From: Methylobacterium sp. J-088
GTDB lineage: Bacteria; Pseudomonadota; Alphaproteobacteria; Rhizobiales; Beijerinckiaceae
Direction: 5' to 3'
Length of the DNA: 64,000 bases
Assembly: GCF_022829295.1 (NCBI RefSeq)
Contig: NZ_JAKSYH010000022.1
Location: forward strand, 1-64,000
Made by a program: the position numbers and the translations under genes. Shown in pieces: positions 1 through 8,874 of the stretch (within the stretch, counting starts at the first letter, position 1; each line of letters begins with the position of its first letter). Under the pieces are notes generated by a model, which was not told where the DNA came from, made no database searches, and saw nothing but the letters and a program-made list of their open reading frames with translations.

Positions 1-482
1 AACAGATAAGCAAACGTATCTCACGTCAGGCCTCTCGACCCGACCGCAAAGACAAACGCCCCCCGCGTCTCCATTCATCACTCCTAACTTGTCCAAGATC
101 CGCCCAGTCGCCCAGGCCATCAGAGGCAAACAGAATGCCGCCCGCCTACTCACCCGGCCAGTCCCGCCGATTGTCATAAGATGCTTCAGCGCCCGGGCCA
201 CTTCCGCGACCGGCGCCGATAAACCGGCGTATAGATCCACCAATCCGGGCCGTCAACAGGCTTGTCGCGAAAATCTGGAACCCCCTTCCCCCCGGGTCTA
301 TGCCTTTGAAGGCCGATGCCGACTTGCCGGTGCGCGCGATGCGCCTCAATCTGGACACGCTGCGTCGTGAGATGGTCGGGCCGGTGGCGCCCACCCGCTC
401 CGGTGCGGCGGGACCCGGCCGCGGGTTCTCAGAGAATCCCGCTTGACGCTCCGTTCGCCATCGTCGTCTCCAGGGCCATCGA
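1..482. other. Upstream region without a convincing gene
   Basis: Short open frames occur on both strands here, but none has recognisable domain content or a good ribosome binding site, and they overlap one another. The stretch is best read as the 5' region of the M23 peptidase gene that begins with GTG at 483. I see no clear terminator or repeat in it. Confidence 0.5.
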
Positions 483-2510
483 GTGAAGCGCGCGCGACTT
501 AAGATCGGTGATGTGGCCGCCTCTAGTTTCGGGCGCGGGCTCCAGGCGCCGCTCGATGAGCTCGGCGCAACCGCGAGCCAGATCGATCGACGGTCAGTCA
601 ATTTGCGTTGGCTCTGCGCCAGTACACTCACCGGCCTGACCGGAGCCTGCCTGATCGCGGCGGCTCTTCATGTCTCTCTTCAAGGCGACGTCTCCTTCGC
701 TGCCATCCCCGAGCGCATCACCGTTCCTGCCCGTCCGCAGCCGAGCGAGAGCGGCGCCAATCTTGCCCGCAAGGGCGACCGGCTGGTGCGCAACCTGATG
801 ATCGCGTCGGCCAAGCAGAGCTTCCGGGCTCCTGTGACGGTCAGGCTGGGCGATCGAGAAATCATCAAGGCCAAGGCGTTCGTGCGGCTCAGCACGCCCC
901 TCTCGATGACGACAGGGGTCTATACGACCGAGCCGCCGCGCTTCGATCCCATGAAGTTCGTGTCCGACGAACCTCTCGAGCGTGCGCCCGATGCCGCGGC
1001 CGACGCCCCCGGGGCCGAGGTCACAGTCGTCAAGCGTGACCTTGCCGATGTCGCCGACGCGACCAATGCCCCAGGGCTCACCGACGACGACGTCACCGCG
1101 CAGGTCGAGGAAGAACGGCGCATCGCCGCCGAGGCCGGCCGCCGGGCCACGATTCCGATCGCGCCGCAGATCATGCTGTCGCGGACCCTTCGGCAAGGCT
1201 CCGCCGGCGACACGGACGGCGCCGGACCCAAGGATGCGAATCCGTTCAAATCCATCGAGGTTCTTGTCGTCCCCGAGAACGTCACGAAGGTCGCCAAGGT
1301 CGAACTGAAGCCCAACGAGGCACCGTTGGTCGAGGAGCGCGATCTCGCGCTCAAGCGCGGAGAGACCATCGAGAGCACGCTCAAGGCCACTGGATTCGCG
1401 GGCGACGATGTGATCCGGGGCATTGTCGCGGCCCTCGGCGGCAAGGCGCGTCTTGCTGCTCTCGCCGAAGGCCAGCCGTTGCGGGTGCAGATCGCGCCGG
1501 GCCCGCGCCCCGGCGACCCGCGCCAGGTCACACGCGTCGTGCTGTACGGCGAGGCCGGCATTGAGGGGATCGCCGCCCTGAACGATCGCGGCGCTTTCGT
1601 CTCGGTGGCTCCCCCTGCCGAGGAGGCCCCCTCCGCCAAGCCGCAGCAGCAGGCGGATGCCGGCGACGATGAGGACTCGGATACGGGCTCTGGTCCCCGG
1701 CTCTACCAAAGCCTTTACGAAACGGCCGCGCGGCACAGCCTGCCGCGATCGACCGTGGAGGATATCGTCCGCATCTTCAGCTACGACCTCGACTTCCAGG
1801 GCCGGATCGGCAGCGGTGACGACGTCGATGTCTTCTATAGCTACGACGACGAGGCGAGTGCGGACCGGCCAGACCTGCTCTACGCGGCGCTGACGGTCGG
1901 CGGCGAGACCCACAAGGTCTACCGGTTCCAATCCCCCGACGACGGCACCATCGACTATTTCGACGAGCAGGGGCGATCACTCAAGAAATTCCTGCTGCGC
2001 AAAGCCATCGCCGATGGGATCATGCGCTCCGGCTTCGGCTACCGGCGCCATCCGGTCCTGGGCTACGCGCGCCTTCACACGGGCGTCGATTGGGCAAACC
2101 CGATCGGCACGCCGATCATGGCCACGGGGAATGGCGTGGTGATCCGGGCCGAGATGACGTCGGGCGGCTACGGCAACCGGGTCGAGATCCAGCACATCAA
2201 CGGCTACGTGACGACCTACAACCACATGCAGCGGTTCGGCCGCGGCATCCGGGAGGGCGTGAAGGTCCGGCAGGGGCAGGTGATCGGCTATCTCGGCTCG
2301 ACGGGCCTCTCGACCGGACCTCACCTCCACTACGAGGTGATCATCAACGGCCACTTCGTGGACCCGATGAAGATCCGCGTCCCCCGCGGTCGCGAGCTCG
2401 ACGGGCGCCTGCTCGCCGAGTTCAGACGGCAGCGCGAGCAGATCGACGCCACGATGCAGAAGTCGAAGAGCGCAACCGCCCTCGCTCAACGCGACGCGAT
2501 CGTGCGCTGA
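483..2510 (+). CDS. M23 family metallopeptidase (murein endopeptidase-like), membrane anchored
   Basis: Predicted 675-residue envelope protein starting with GTG. A single membrane segment lies near residues 43-65, followed by a long periplasmic region. The C-terminal LytM/M23 domain carries the zinc motif LHTGVDW (His532, Asp536) and the HLHYEV motif (His614, His616). Known members are zinc endopeptidases that cut peptidoglycan cross-links, or their inactive regulators; all expected metal ligands are visible, so activity is likely. The middle part (about residues 250-480) resembles the extended N-terminal regions of alphaproteobacterial M23 proteins that act in cell-wall growth. The gene converges with gluQ, leaving only 15 bases between the stop codons. 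GTG 483 is the farthest-upstream plausible start and keeps the membrane segment N-terminal. The exact substrate cannot be told from sequence. Confidence 0.9.
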   Translation: MKRARLKIGDVAASSFGRGLQAPLDELGATASQIDRRSVNLRWLCASTLTGLTGACLIAAALHVSLQGDVSFAAIPERITVPARPQPSESGANLARKGDRLVRNLMIASAKQSFRAPVTVRLGDREIIKAKAFVRLSTPLSMTTGVYTTEPPRFDPMKFVSDEPLERAPDAAADAPGAEVTVVKRDLADVADATNAPGLTDDDVTAQVEEERRIAAEAGRRATIPIAPQIMLSRTLRQGSAGDTDGAGPKDANPFKSIEVLVVPENVTKVAKVELKPNEAPLVEERDLALKRGETIESTLKATGFAGDDVIRGIVAALGGKARLAALAEGQPLRVQIAPGPRPGDPRQVTRVVLYGEAGIEGIAALNDRGAFVSVAPPAEEAPSAKPQQQADAGDDEDSDTGSGPRLYQSLYETAARHSLPRSTVEDIVRIFSYDLDFQGRIGSGDDVDVFYSYDDEASADRPDLLYAALTVGGETHKVYRFQSPDDGTIDYFDEQGRSLKKFLLRKAIADGIMRSGFGYRRHPVLGYARLHTGVDWANPIGTPIMATGNGVVIRAEMTSGGYGNRVEIQHINGYVTTYNHMQRFGRGIREGVKVRQGQVIGYLGSTGLSTGPHLHYEVIINGHFVDPMKIRVPRGRELDGRLLAEFRRQREQIDATMQKSKSATALAQRDAIVR

Positions 2511-2525
2511 GCCGGTTCCGTCCGT

Positions 2526-3389
2526 TCAGACGAACCCAAGCTGCATGCGAATCCGCCTGGGCGTAACGCCGGCCTCCCGGAGATCGGCGAGCGATTGCGA
2601 GCCCCGCGACTTGGCGAGTTTTTCACCTCCCGCGTCGAGCAGGAGCGGGTGATGCCGATAATGCGGCGTCGGAAGTCCGAGGAGTTTCTGGAGCAGAACG
2701 TGGAGGTCGCTGGCCGCCTCCAGGTCGCGGCCGCGCACCACGTGGCTGATCCCCTCCGCCGCGTCATCGTGCACCACGGCCAGATGATAGCTCGTCGGGA
2801 CGTCCCGGCGGGCGATCACCGCGTCACCCCAGCGGGCGGGATCGGCGGCGATCCGCTGCGCGCCGGTCGCGTCGAAGGCGACGTAGCCCTGGTCCGGCCC
2901 AGTGCAGCGGAGCGCGGCTGTCATATCGAGGCGCCAGGTATGCGGCTCGCCCCGGGCGAGGTTCTCGGCGACGCGGGCCGGGTCGAGGCTCCGGCAGGTG
3001 CCGGGATAGAGCGGCGCGCCGTCCGGATCGCACGCCGTGGCTTTGCCTGCCTCGGCCAAGGCGCGGATCTGGCCGCGCGAGCAGAAGCACGGATAGGCGA
3101 GCCGCCGGTCGATGAGGTCATCCCGGGCGGCCCGGTAGTCCCCCATGTGGTCGGATTGGCGCCGGACGGGCTCGGGATAGTGCAGGCCGAGCCAGGCGAG
3201 ATCGGCGAAGATCGCGTCGATCAGCGCGGGTTTGGAGCGCTGCGGGTCGATATCCTCGATCCGCAGGCGGCAGACCCCGCCCATTCGGGCCGCGAGATCG
3301 GCGTTGAGCAGGGCGGAGTAAGCGTGTCCGAGATGGAGCCGTCCGTTCGGACTCGGCGCGAAGCGGAGAACCGGCGCGCCCAGGCTCAC
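2526..3389 (-). CDS. gluQ: Glutamyl-Q tRNA(Asp) synthetase
   Basis: Class I glutamyl-tRNA synthetase paralogue of 287 residues that lacks the anticodon-binding half. It begins with the HIGH-region sequence RFAPSPNGRLHLGHAYSAL. The C-terminal region retains a KMSKS-like AKSRGS segment. GluQ enzymes attach glutamate to queuosine at position 34 of tRNA-Asp. The GTG start at 3389 is preferred because it puts RFAPSPNG close to the N-terminus as in the family, and because it overlaps the TGA of the upstream small membrane protein (GTGA), implying translational coupling. The frame stays open far upstream, but that extension is antisense or out of frame to other genes and has no homology-like features. 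Confidence 0.9.
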   Translation of the reverse strand: MSLGAPVLRFAPSPNGRLHLGHAYSALLNADLAARMGGVCRLRIEDIDPQRSKPALIDAIFADLAWLGLHYPEPVRRQSDHMGDYRAARDDLIDRRLAYPCFCSRGQIRALAEAGKATACDPDGAPLYPGTCRSLDPARVAENLARGEPHTWRLDMTAALRCTGPDQGYVAFDATGAQRIAADPARWGDAVIARRDVPTSYHLAVVHDDAAEGISHVVRGRDLEAASDLHVLLQKLLGLPTPHYRHHPLLLDAGGEKLAKSRGSQSLADLREAGVTPRRIRMQLGFV

Positions 3390-3667
3390 CCGTCGGCGCG
3401 GCGCAGGCAGTGCGGCGCGACGGGCTGGCAGGCGATGCCCGGGAGCGAGCAGGCCGGTCCCTCGGCGAGGCGCTGGCAGACCTGGCAGCCGTCGGTCCAT
3501 TCGAGGCAGGCCGGATCCTCGGCGACGGAGCGTGCCGGCGCCGGGTGACGCGCCGGCAGAAGCGCACCGAGAAGGACCGTGGCGATCACCAGGGCGGCGA
3601 TGCCCCAGACGGCGAGCGCGTCGCTCGATGAGCGCGGTCCGGGCGACGGATGAGCGGTTGACGACAT
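3386..3667 (-). CDS. Small cysteine-rich membrane protein of unknown function
   Basis: A 93-residue protein starting at ATG 3667. It has one hydrophobic segment (about residues 14-35, AVWGIAALVIATVLLGALL) and a C-terminal tail with six cysteines, including a CQVCQ pair. I recognise no family. The tail would be periplasmic if the N-terminus is cytoplasmic, and could bind metal or form disulphides, but this is only inferred. Its TGA overlaps the GTG start of gluQ by a four-base GTGA, so the two are probably co-translated. Confidence 0.65.
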   Translation of the reverse strand: MSSTAHPSPGPRSSSDALAVWGIAALVIATVLLGALLPARHPAPARSVAEDPACLEWTDGCQVCQRLAEGPACSLPGIACQPVAPHCLRRADG

Positions 3668-3762
3668 GGGATCCTGTTGGCGTGGGAGGAGCCGACCTGT
3701 CAACGCGGGCGCGGCTCCAAGCCGTTCGTGTGGGCGAACCGGCCACGTCGGCGGAGAGCGCT

Positions 3763-5793
3763 CTACGCCGCCTGCGCCGAGCGGCGCTCCAGCAAGGCCG
3801 GAAGGAGCTTCAGGTTGAGCGGCTTGGCCAGGAACCCGTCGAAGCCGGCCGCCCGCGCGGCGGCCTCGTCCTCGCGGCTGACATTGGCGGTGAGCGCGAC
3901 GAGATGGAGATGGCCGGAACCGTCCGATTCGGCGGAGCGGATCCGGCGGGCGGTTTCGTGCCCGTCGAGGCGCGGCATGCGCACGTCGATCAGCGCGAGG
4001 TCGAACGGGCCGTTCGTGTCGAGCTGTTCCAGCGCCGCAATGCCATCGACGGCATGGACGACCTCGGCGCCGAGGCGTTCCAGGGCGCGCGTCGCCAGCA
4101 GGGCGTTGATCGGGTTGTCCTCGGCGAGAAGGACGCGCATCCCGGCGCCGGCCCGCGGCAGGGCGGCGGGCGGAGTGGCCGGAATCTCGGTCGGGCCGGG
4201 GGGCGCCACCAGGCGCTCGAACAGGGACCGCTCCCGGACGGGCTTGATCAGATAGCCGTCGAACCCGGCCGCCCCCGCGGCACCGAAGCCGCGCCGGTCG
4301 AACGGTGAGAGCAGCACCAGGCTGCAGCTGACGCCGCAGGCCCGGGCCGCATCGGCGAGCTGCCGCACCGCCGCATCCCCCAGGGCCCGATCCGCCAGCA
4401 TGACGTCGAAGGCGGCGCCCGACAGGGCGTCGAGCCCGGATTCGAGGGTGTCCACGATCACGGTCGCCGCGCCGCCCCGGGACAGGCCACGGGCGAGGTA
4501 GGGCGCCTGGAACGGCGAATCAGCCACGATCAGGCAGCGCCGCCCGTCGAGGCGTGGCAGCGGATCGGTGCGCTCGCTCGCGACGACCTCCGGCAGCGGC
4601 AGCACGACCCGAAAGGTGGATCCCCGCCCGACACTGGAGGTCGCCTCGATCCGTCCGCCCATCCGGGTCACGAGTCGTCGGGTGATGGCGAGGCCGAGCC
4701 CGGTGCCCTCGTGGCTCCGGCTGGCGCTGCCGTCCCCCTGCTCGAACTCCTCGAACAGGATCGGCAGACGATCCTCCGGGATTCCTGGCCCTGTATCCGC
4801 GACGGTGAGCACCACCTCGTTCGGGCCGGTCTCGGTCGGCGCGAACGTGAGGCTGACACCGACGCCGCCCCGTTCGGTGAACTTGATGGCGTTGCCCGCC
4901 AGGTTGATCAGGATCTGCCGCACCCGGTCGGCATCACCCATGAGGCCCGTTGGAAAGCCTTCGGCCACGTCGAGGGCGATCTCGATTCCCTTGTCCTGCG
5001 CCCGCGGCGCCAGCAGCTCGACCACGCCCTCCGCCACCGACGGCAGGCTGAACGGCTCGGCGGCGAGGTCGAGACGGCCGGCCTCGATCCGCGAGAAATC
5101 GAGGACGCCGTCGATCAGGCCGAGCAGCGCCTGGCCGCTGGTGCGCACCGCTTCCACATAGGTGCGCTGCTCCGGATTGAGTTCGGTCCCCAGGACGAGT
5201 TCGGCCATCCCCAGGATACCGTTGAGCGGCGTGCGCATCTCGTGGCTGACGGTCGCCAGGAACCGGGACTTCGCGACGCTCGCCGATTCCGCCCGCTCCA
5301 GCGCGGCGTCACGGCTGCGGATCGCCTCGACCCGGGCGGTCACGTCCCGGCCCGCGCGCAGCCAGTGCATCGCGTCGCCATGCGCCACCGGCATCTCGAC
5401 GAAGGCGAACCAGCGCACGCGGCCATCGACCGTGCGGACCTGCGCCTCCATGCGGCGCACCCCGTCGCCGCCGATCTCGACGGCGTTGCGATCCAGGATC
5501 TCCAGGTCGGTCTGTGCGCCGAGCAGTTCGATCGGCTCGCGCCCGAGGAGATGGGCATACGCCTCGTTGGCGTAGGTGATGCGGCCCCGGGCGTCGCGCT
5601 GGACGATCACCTCGGTGGTCGCGGCCACGAGGGCCCGGTAGCGGTCCTCGCTCTCGCTGATCCGCCACAGGCGGTCGTGCATCCGTTCGGCCTCGCCGTC
5701 GTCCGGCCCGGCCCGGCGCACCCGCCATCGATCGACCGCAAGCGCGGCGGCGACCACGAGCGCCAGAACCAGCGCAATGTCCTCGACGACCAT
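3763..5793 (-). CDS. Hybrid histidine kinase (PAS-HisKA-HATPase-REC-REC)
   Basis: Predicted 676-residue sensor kinase. Order of parts: N-terminal membrane segment (residues 4-20), PAS domain (about 48-155), HisKA with phospho-His184 in FLATVSHEMRTPLNG, HATPase_c with N, G1 (DTGPGIP) and G2 (GTGLGLAI) boxes, a degenerate first receiver whose acidic pocket reads VADS, and a C-terminal receiver (from about 552) with LLAEDN and phospho-acceptor Asp603 in LIDVRMP. ATG 5793 is chosen because it places the hydrophobic anchor at the N-terminus; the upstream extension is antisense to the GMC gene. There is no large sensor domain, so the signal is probably cytosolic through PAS. No HPt domain is fused; the HPt protein at 16.3-16.8 kb is a possible partner (inference). 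It is divergent from the oxidoreductase gene. Confidence 0.9.
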   Translation of the reverse strand: MVVEDIALVLALVVAAALAVDRWRVRRAGPDDGEAERMHDRLWRISESEDRYRALVAATTEVIVQRDARGRITYANEAYAHLLGREPIELLGAQTDLEILDRNAVEIGGDGVRRMEAQVRTVDGRVRWFAFVEMPVAHGDAMHWLRAGRDVTARVEAIRSRDAALERAESASVAKSRFLATVSHEMRTPLNGILGMAELVLGTELNPEQRTYVEAVRTSGQALLGLIDGVLDFSRIEAGRLDLAAEPFSLPSVAEGVVELLAPRAQDKGIEIALDVAEGFPTGLMGDADRVRQILINLAGNAIKFTERGGVGVSLTFAPTETGPNEVVLTVADTGPGIPEDRLPILFEEFEQGDGSASRSHEGTGLGLAITRRLVTRMGGRIEATSSVGRGSTFRVVLPLPEVVASERTDPLPRLDGRRCLIVADSPFQAPYLARGLSRGGAATVIVDTLESGLDALSGAAFDVMLADRALGDAAVRQLADAARACGVSCSLVLLSPFDRRGFGAAGAAGFDGYLIKPVRERSLFERLVAPPGPTEIPATPPAALPRAGAGMRVLLAEDNPINALLATRALERLGAEVVHAVDGIAALEQLDTNGPFDLALIDVRMPRLDGHETARRIRSAESDGSGHLHLVALTANVSREDEAAARAAGFDGFLAKPLNLKLLPALLERRSAQAA

Positions 5794-5988
5794 CGATGCC
5801 TCCCCGGCAGGAGGCCGGTCCGCCGCAGGATCGCAGGTGAAGCTGAAGGCCGTGTTGGGAAATGCGCTTAACCGGCGGTTGCAGCGCGTGTCGTCGGATA
5901 CGACGCCGCGGAGCGATCCGATTGGCCGCTCGCGAGTTGCCTGCCAGGACGATGGGCCCAGGACATTCGGCCCGGACGGAGACATCCC
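5794..5988. promoter_or_regulatory. Divergent promoter region between hybrid kinase and GMC oxidoreductase
   Basis: About 195 bases separate the two divergent start codons, so promoters for both must lie here. I could not assign convincing -35/-10 boxes; a GGAAAT...GGTT pair near 5859-5880 resembles an EcfG-type promoter but its spacing is too short. Confidence 0.4.
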
Positions 5989-7632
5989 ATGCCCGGTGAG
6001 CACTATGACGTCATCATCGTCGGATCCGGCCCGGGAGGCGGGACGATGGCGTGGCGTCTGGCCCAGACCGGCAAGCGCATCCTGCTGATCGAACGCGGCG
6101 ACTATCTCCTGCGCGAGCCCCGCAATTGGGACAGCCAGGCGGTGATCGTCGACGGTTACTATCAGGCCAAGGAGACGTGGTACTCCTCGGACGGCAGGAG
6201 CTTCCATCCCGGCCTGCACTACTACGTCGGCGGAAACTCCAAATTCTACGGGTCGATCCTGTTCCGCCTCCGCGAGAAGGACTTCTCCGAGATCCGCCAC
6301 GAGGACGGGATCGCACCGGCGTGGCCAGTCGGCTACGACGAATTCGAGCCCTATTACCAAGCCGCCGAGGAGCTGTTCCACGTCCACGGCCTGCGCGGCG
6401 AGGATCCGACCGAGCCGTGGTCGAGGAAGCCCTACGCCCATCCGCCGGTGGCGAACGAACCGCGGATCCAGGAACTGTTCGACAACCTGAAGCAGGCGGG
6501 CCACCAGCCGTTCCACCTCCCCGTCGGCGTGCGCCTCGTGGAGAAGGACGGCCGGGCGGTGCCGACCTCGCCCTGCATCAAATGTGAATCCTTCGACGGC
6601 TTCCCCTGCCCCACAAACGGCAAGTCCGACGCGCAGACCATGGTGGTGGACCCGGCCCTGCGGGACTGCCCGAACCTGACGCTGCTCACCCGCACCATGG
6701 TCGAGCGTCTCGTCACCGATCCGGCCGGACGGACCGTGACCGGTGTGGTGGGGGACCGCGACGGCGTGCCGTTCGAGGCCTCGGCCGACCTCGTGGTGGT
6801 GGCCTGCGGGGCGCTGTCGTCAGCCCTGCTGATGCTGCGTTCGGCGAGCGACCGGCACCCGACCGGTCTCGCCAACGGCTCCGATCAGGTCGGCCGCAAC
6901 TACATGCGCCACAACAACTCGACCATCCTGGCGATCTCGAAGACGCCGAATCCCACCCGGTTTCAGAAGACGCTCGGCCTCAACGATTTCTATTTCGGCG
7001 ATCCGGACCCGAAGGACGGCTGGGATTTCCCCCTTGGCCACATCCAGATGGTCGGCAAGTCCGACGGCGCGCAGATCCACGGCGAGGGCCTGCCCGGCTT
7101 CCTGCAATGGTTCCCCAACAAGCCGTTCGACTGGATCGCCAAGCATTCCGTCGATTTCTGGCTGACCTCCGAGGATATCCCGCTGGCGCAGAACCGGATC
7201 TTCTACAAGGATGGGAAGGTCCATCTCGACCTCACCGAGACGAACAGCGAGGCGCACAAGCGGCTGCGGCACAAGCTCCAGCAGATCTGCAGCTTCACCG
7301 ACATCCACCCCCACCTGTTCGACCGCTCGCTCTATCTCGGCAAGAACGTGCCGATCGGTGGTACCGCCCATCAGGCCGGCACGCTGCGGTTCGGCGACGA
7401 TCCGGCGACCTCGGTCCTGGACCGGAATTGCAAGGCCCATCAGCTCGACAACCTGTACGTGACCGACGCGAGCTTCTTCCCGTCGATCGGCGCCGTGAAC
7501 CCGACCCTGACGATCATCGCCAATGCCCTCCGGGTCGCCGACCATCTCGTGGCGCGGATGGGTGCCAAGGACGAGATCCCTGCGCCGCGCCTCTACGACT
7601 ACACCGAGCCGCGCGAGCCGATGCCGGCGTGA
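5989..7632 (+). CDS. GMC family oxidoreductase (FAD-dependent alcohol/sugar dehydrogenase-like)
   Basis: A 547-residue flavoprotein. The N-terminal Rossmann motif reads DVIIVGSGPGGGTMAWRLAQ and is followed by the conserved acidic residue in LLIERGD. The C-terminal GMC domain contains the GGTAHQAGTLRFG block, supplying the usual active-site histidine, and the closing block NLYVTDASFFPSIGAVNPTLT. The family oxidises alcohols, sugars or polyols; sequence alone does not give the substrate. No signal peptide is visible, so the enzyme is probably cytoplasmic. A CIKCESFDGFPCP segment (about residues 196-208) has three cysteines and may be a structural feature of this subgroup. It stands alone, divergent from the histidine kinase, which could regulate it (inference). 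Confidence 0.9.
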   Translation: MPGEHYDVIIVGSGPGGGTMAWRLAQTGKRILLIERGDYLLREPRNWDSQAVIVDGYYQAKETWYSSDGRSFHPGLHYYVGGNSKFYGSILFRLREKDFSEIRHEDGIAPAWPVGYDEFEPYYQAAEELFHVHGLRGEDPTEPWSRKPYAHPPVANEPRIQELFDNLKQAGHQPFHLPVGVRLVEKDGRAVPTSPCIKCESFDGFPCPTNGKSDAQTMVVDPALRDCPNLTLLTRTMVERLVTDPAGRTVTGVVGDRDGVPFEASADLVVVACGALSSALLMLRSASDRHPTGLANGSDQVGRNYMRHNNSTILAISKTPNPTRFQKTLGLNDFYFGDPDPKDGWDFPLGHIQMVGKSDGAQIHGEGLPGFLQWFPNKPFDWIAKHSVDFWLTSEDIPLAQNRIFYKDGKVHLDLTETNSEAHKRLRHKLQQICSFTDIHPHLFDRSLYLGKNVPIGGTAHQAGTLRFGDDPATSVLDRNCKAHQLDNLYVTDASFFPSIGAVNPTLTIIANALRVADHLVARMGAKDEIPAPRLYDYTEPREPMPA

Positions 7633-8012
7633 CCCGGCAGGCAGGTTGGGTTGCTCTCGGACGCGCCTCATCGTCCCCGCGCGCCTTCCGGCGCCGGGGG
7701 CATGGCCCAAGAAGCAACATGCGGGACGCGGGACGCCGCGGGAACCCAGGTGTCGGCCAAATACGCGCGGGATCCGGTCCCCGCGGCGCCCGCGGCATCG
7801 ACCGGGCATGGTCCCCGGCCGGTGCCGTCTTTCTCGTCGCGGCGTCTTGTCGACGTCCCGGTCCTGCGACTCCCCGTTCGCGGTCTCGGGCGAGGTGCAC
7901 GCCCCCCCCGGAACCCGCCTCGGCGCCGTGGCCCTCCAGCCGTCCCCCGCCTCGTTGTGCGCGGGTCCGCAGGTCGCTCAGGGTCGGCCCAGACGCGGGT
8001 CGGCGCGGGGGG

Positions 8013-8210
8013 CATTTCCTCCCCCCGCCGGGCAAACTGCCGCCCGGTCTCACGTCCGCATCCGTGGCACGCCCGGAACCGGTCCGTCGCGCGCGGCGAT
8101 GGCGGCAGAGAGCCACCGACGCGGGCGCCGCCCCGTCCACGCACCCGCCCGGTCAGCCACCGGGCGCGCGCCGTCAAGCACGCCCAGGCGTCACCCCGGC
8201 AGCTCCGTGG
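8013..8210. repeat. Direct repeat, copy 1 (about 200 bp)
   Basis: Imperfect copy of the unit at 8270-8470. Shared landmarks in the same order are a C-run followed by GCCGGGCAAACTG, then CGGTCCGTCGC, GAGAGCCACCGACGCGGGCG, CAGCCACCGGGCG and GTCACCCCGG. Confidence 0.8.
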
Positions 8211-8269
8211 GAACGTGGCTGCGAATCGAGACAGCTAACGAGCAAGTCCAACAGCCGGCGCGCGCGTTG

Positions 8270-8470
8270 CATTCCCCCCCCACGCCGGGCAAACTGTCGC
8301 CCGGCCTCACGCCCGCAGCCGAGGCACGGCCCGGACCGGTCCGTCGCCCGGGGCGAGGGCGGCTGAGAGCCACCGACGCGGGCGCCGCCCCGTCCACGGA
8401 CCCGCCCGGGCAGCCACCGGGCGGGCCCCGTAAAGGACGCCGCTGGGTCACCCCGGAAGCGCCGTTGACA
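8270..8470. repeat. Direct repeat, copy 2 (about 200 bp)
   Basis: Second copy of the 8013-8210 unit in the same orientation, offset by roughly 257 bases and diverged by point changes and small indels. No coding content is common to the two copies. Confidence 0.8.
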
Positions 8471-8539
8471 GGTGGCGGCTAATAAGCACAGAATAGGAAC
8501 ATTGTCAAGAGCGCGCGCGATCCGCAGCCGAACGTCTCA

Positions 8540-8762
8540 CTCCCCTCTGCGGGCTACGATGTTCACGCATCGCGGGCACAGACGCGCTCTCCTCCCCTGG
8601 CGACCCTGGGCTTGCCCAGGATCGCTCGAGCTTGCGGGGAGGGGAAACGCGCTTGTTTCTGAAGCCTTTGGTGTCCGGCAGCGACGTGTGAATCCGGTAG
8701 CCCGCACGGAAGAGGGGGCCTGTCGCGCTCCGTCACCAGCCTCCTGCCTCAAACCGGCGTAG
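8540..8762. repeat. Dispersed palindromic intergenic repeat (GTGTGAATCCG...GCCCGC type)
   Basis: Begins with CCCCTCTGCGGGCTACGATGTTCACGC and ends with an inverted counterpart around 8687-8730 (GTGTGAATCCGGTAGCCCGC). Related segments occur near 17948, 54175, 54260, 56077 and 56568 in this window, always between genes. Confidence 0.65.
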
Positions 8763-8822
8763 CCCGTCGTTACAAGGGGGGAGGAACGCGTCCCGGCCCA
8801 CTCTGTGTCGAACGTCTCGCTT

Positions 8823-8873
8823 GTGGCGGGCGGGGACGGGGACCCGAACCCCCGCCCCTAACCCGCAGGGCGC
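8823..8873 (-). terminator. Possible terminator of the giant coiled-coil gene
   Basis: Directly after the stop codon, the minus strand can fold GGGGCGGGG against CCCCGTCCCC. There is no clear T-run, so the assignment is tentative. Confidence 0.35.
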
Positions 8874-8874
8874 C

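Larger units (their letters stand above)
7633..8874. other. Repeat-rich non-coding stretch
   Basis: About 1.24 kb of extremely GC-rich DNA in which all frames are open, but the predicted peptides are Arg/Pro/Ala/Gly-rich and without domain signatures. It holds a pair of direct repeats of about 200 bases and a further palindromic intergenic repeat near 8540-8760. I see no gene. Confidence 0.65.

Noticed and set aside
5859..5880. EcfG-type promoter (GGAAAT...GGTT) upstream of the GMC gene.
   Set aside because: The spacing is about two bases shorter than the usual 16-17 and the hexamers are imperfect.
7651..8762. Several open frames of 70-320 codons in the gap after the GMC gene.
   Set aside because: The peptides are Arg/Pro/Gly/Ala-rich, read through direct repeats in several frames and share no family signature.
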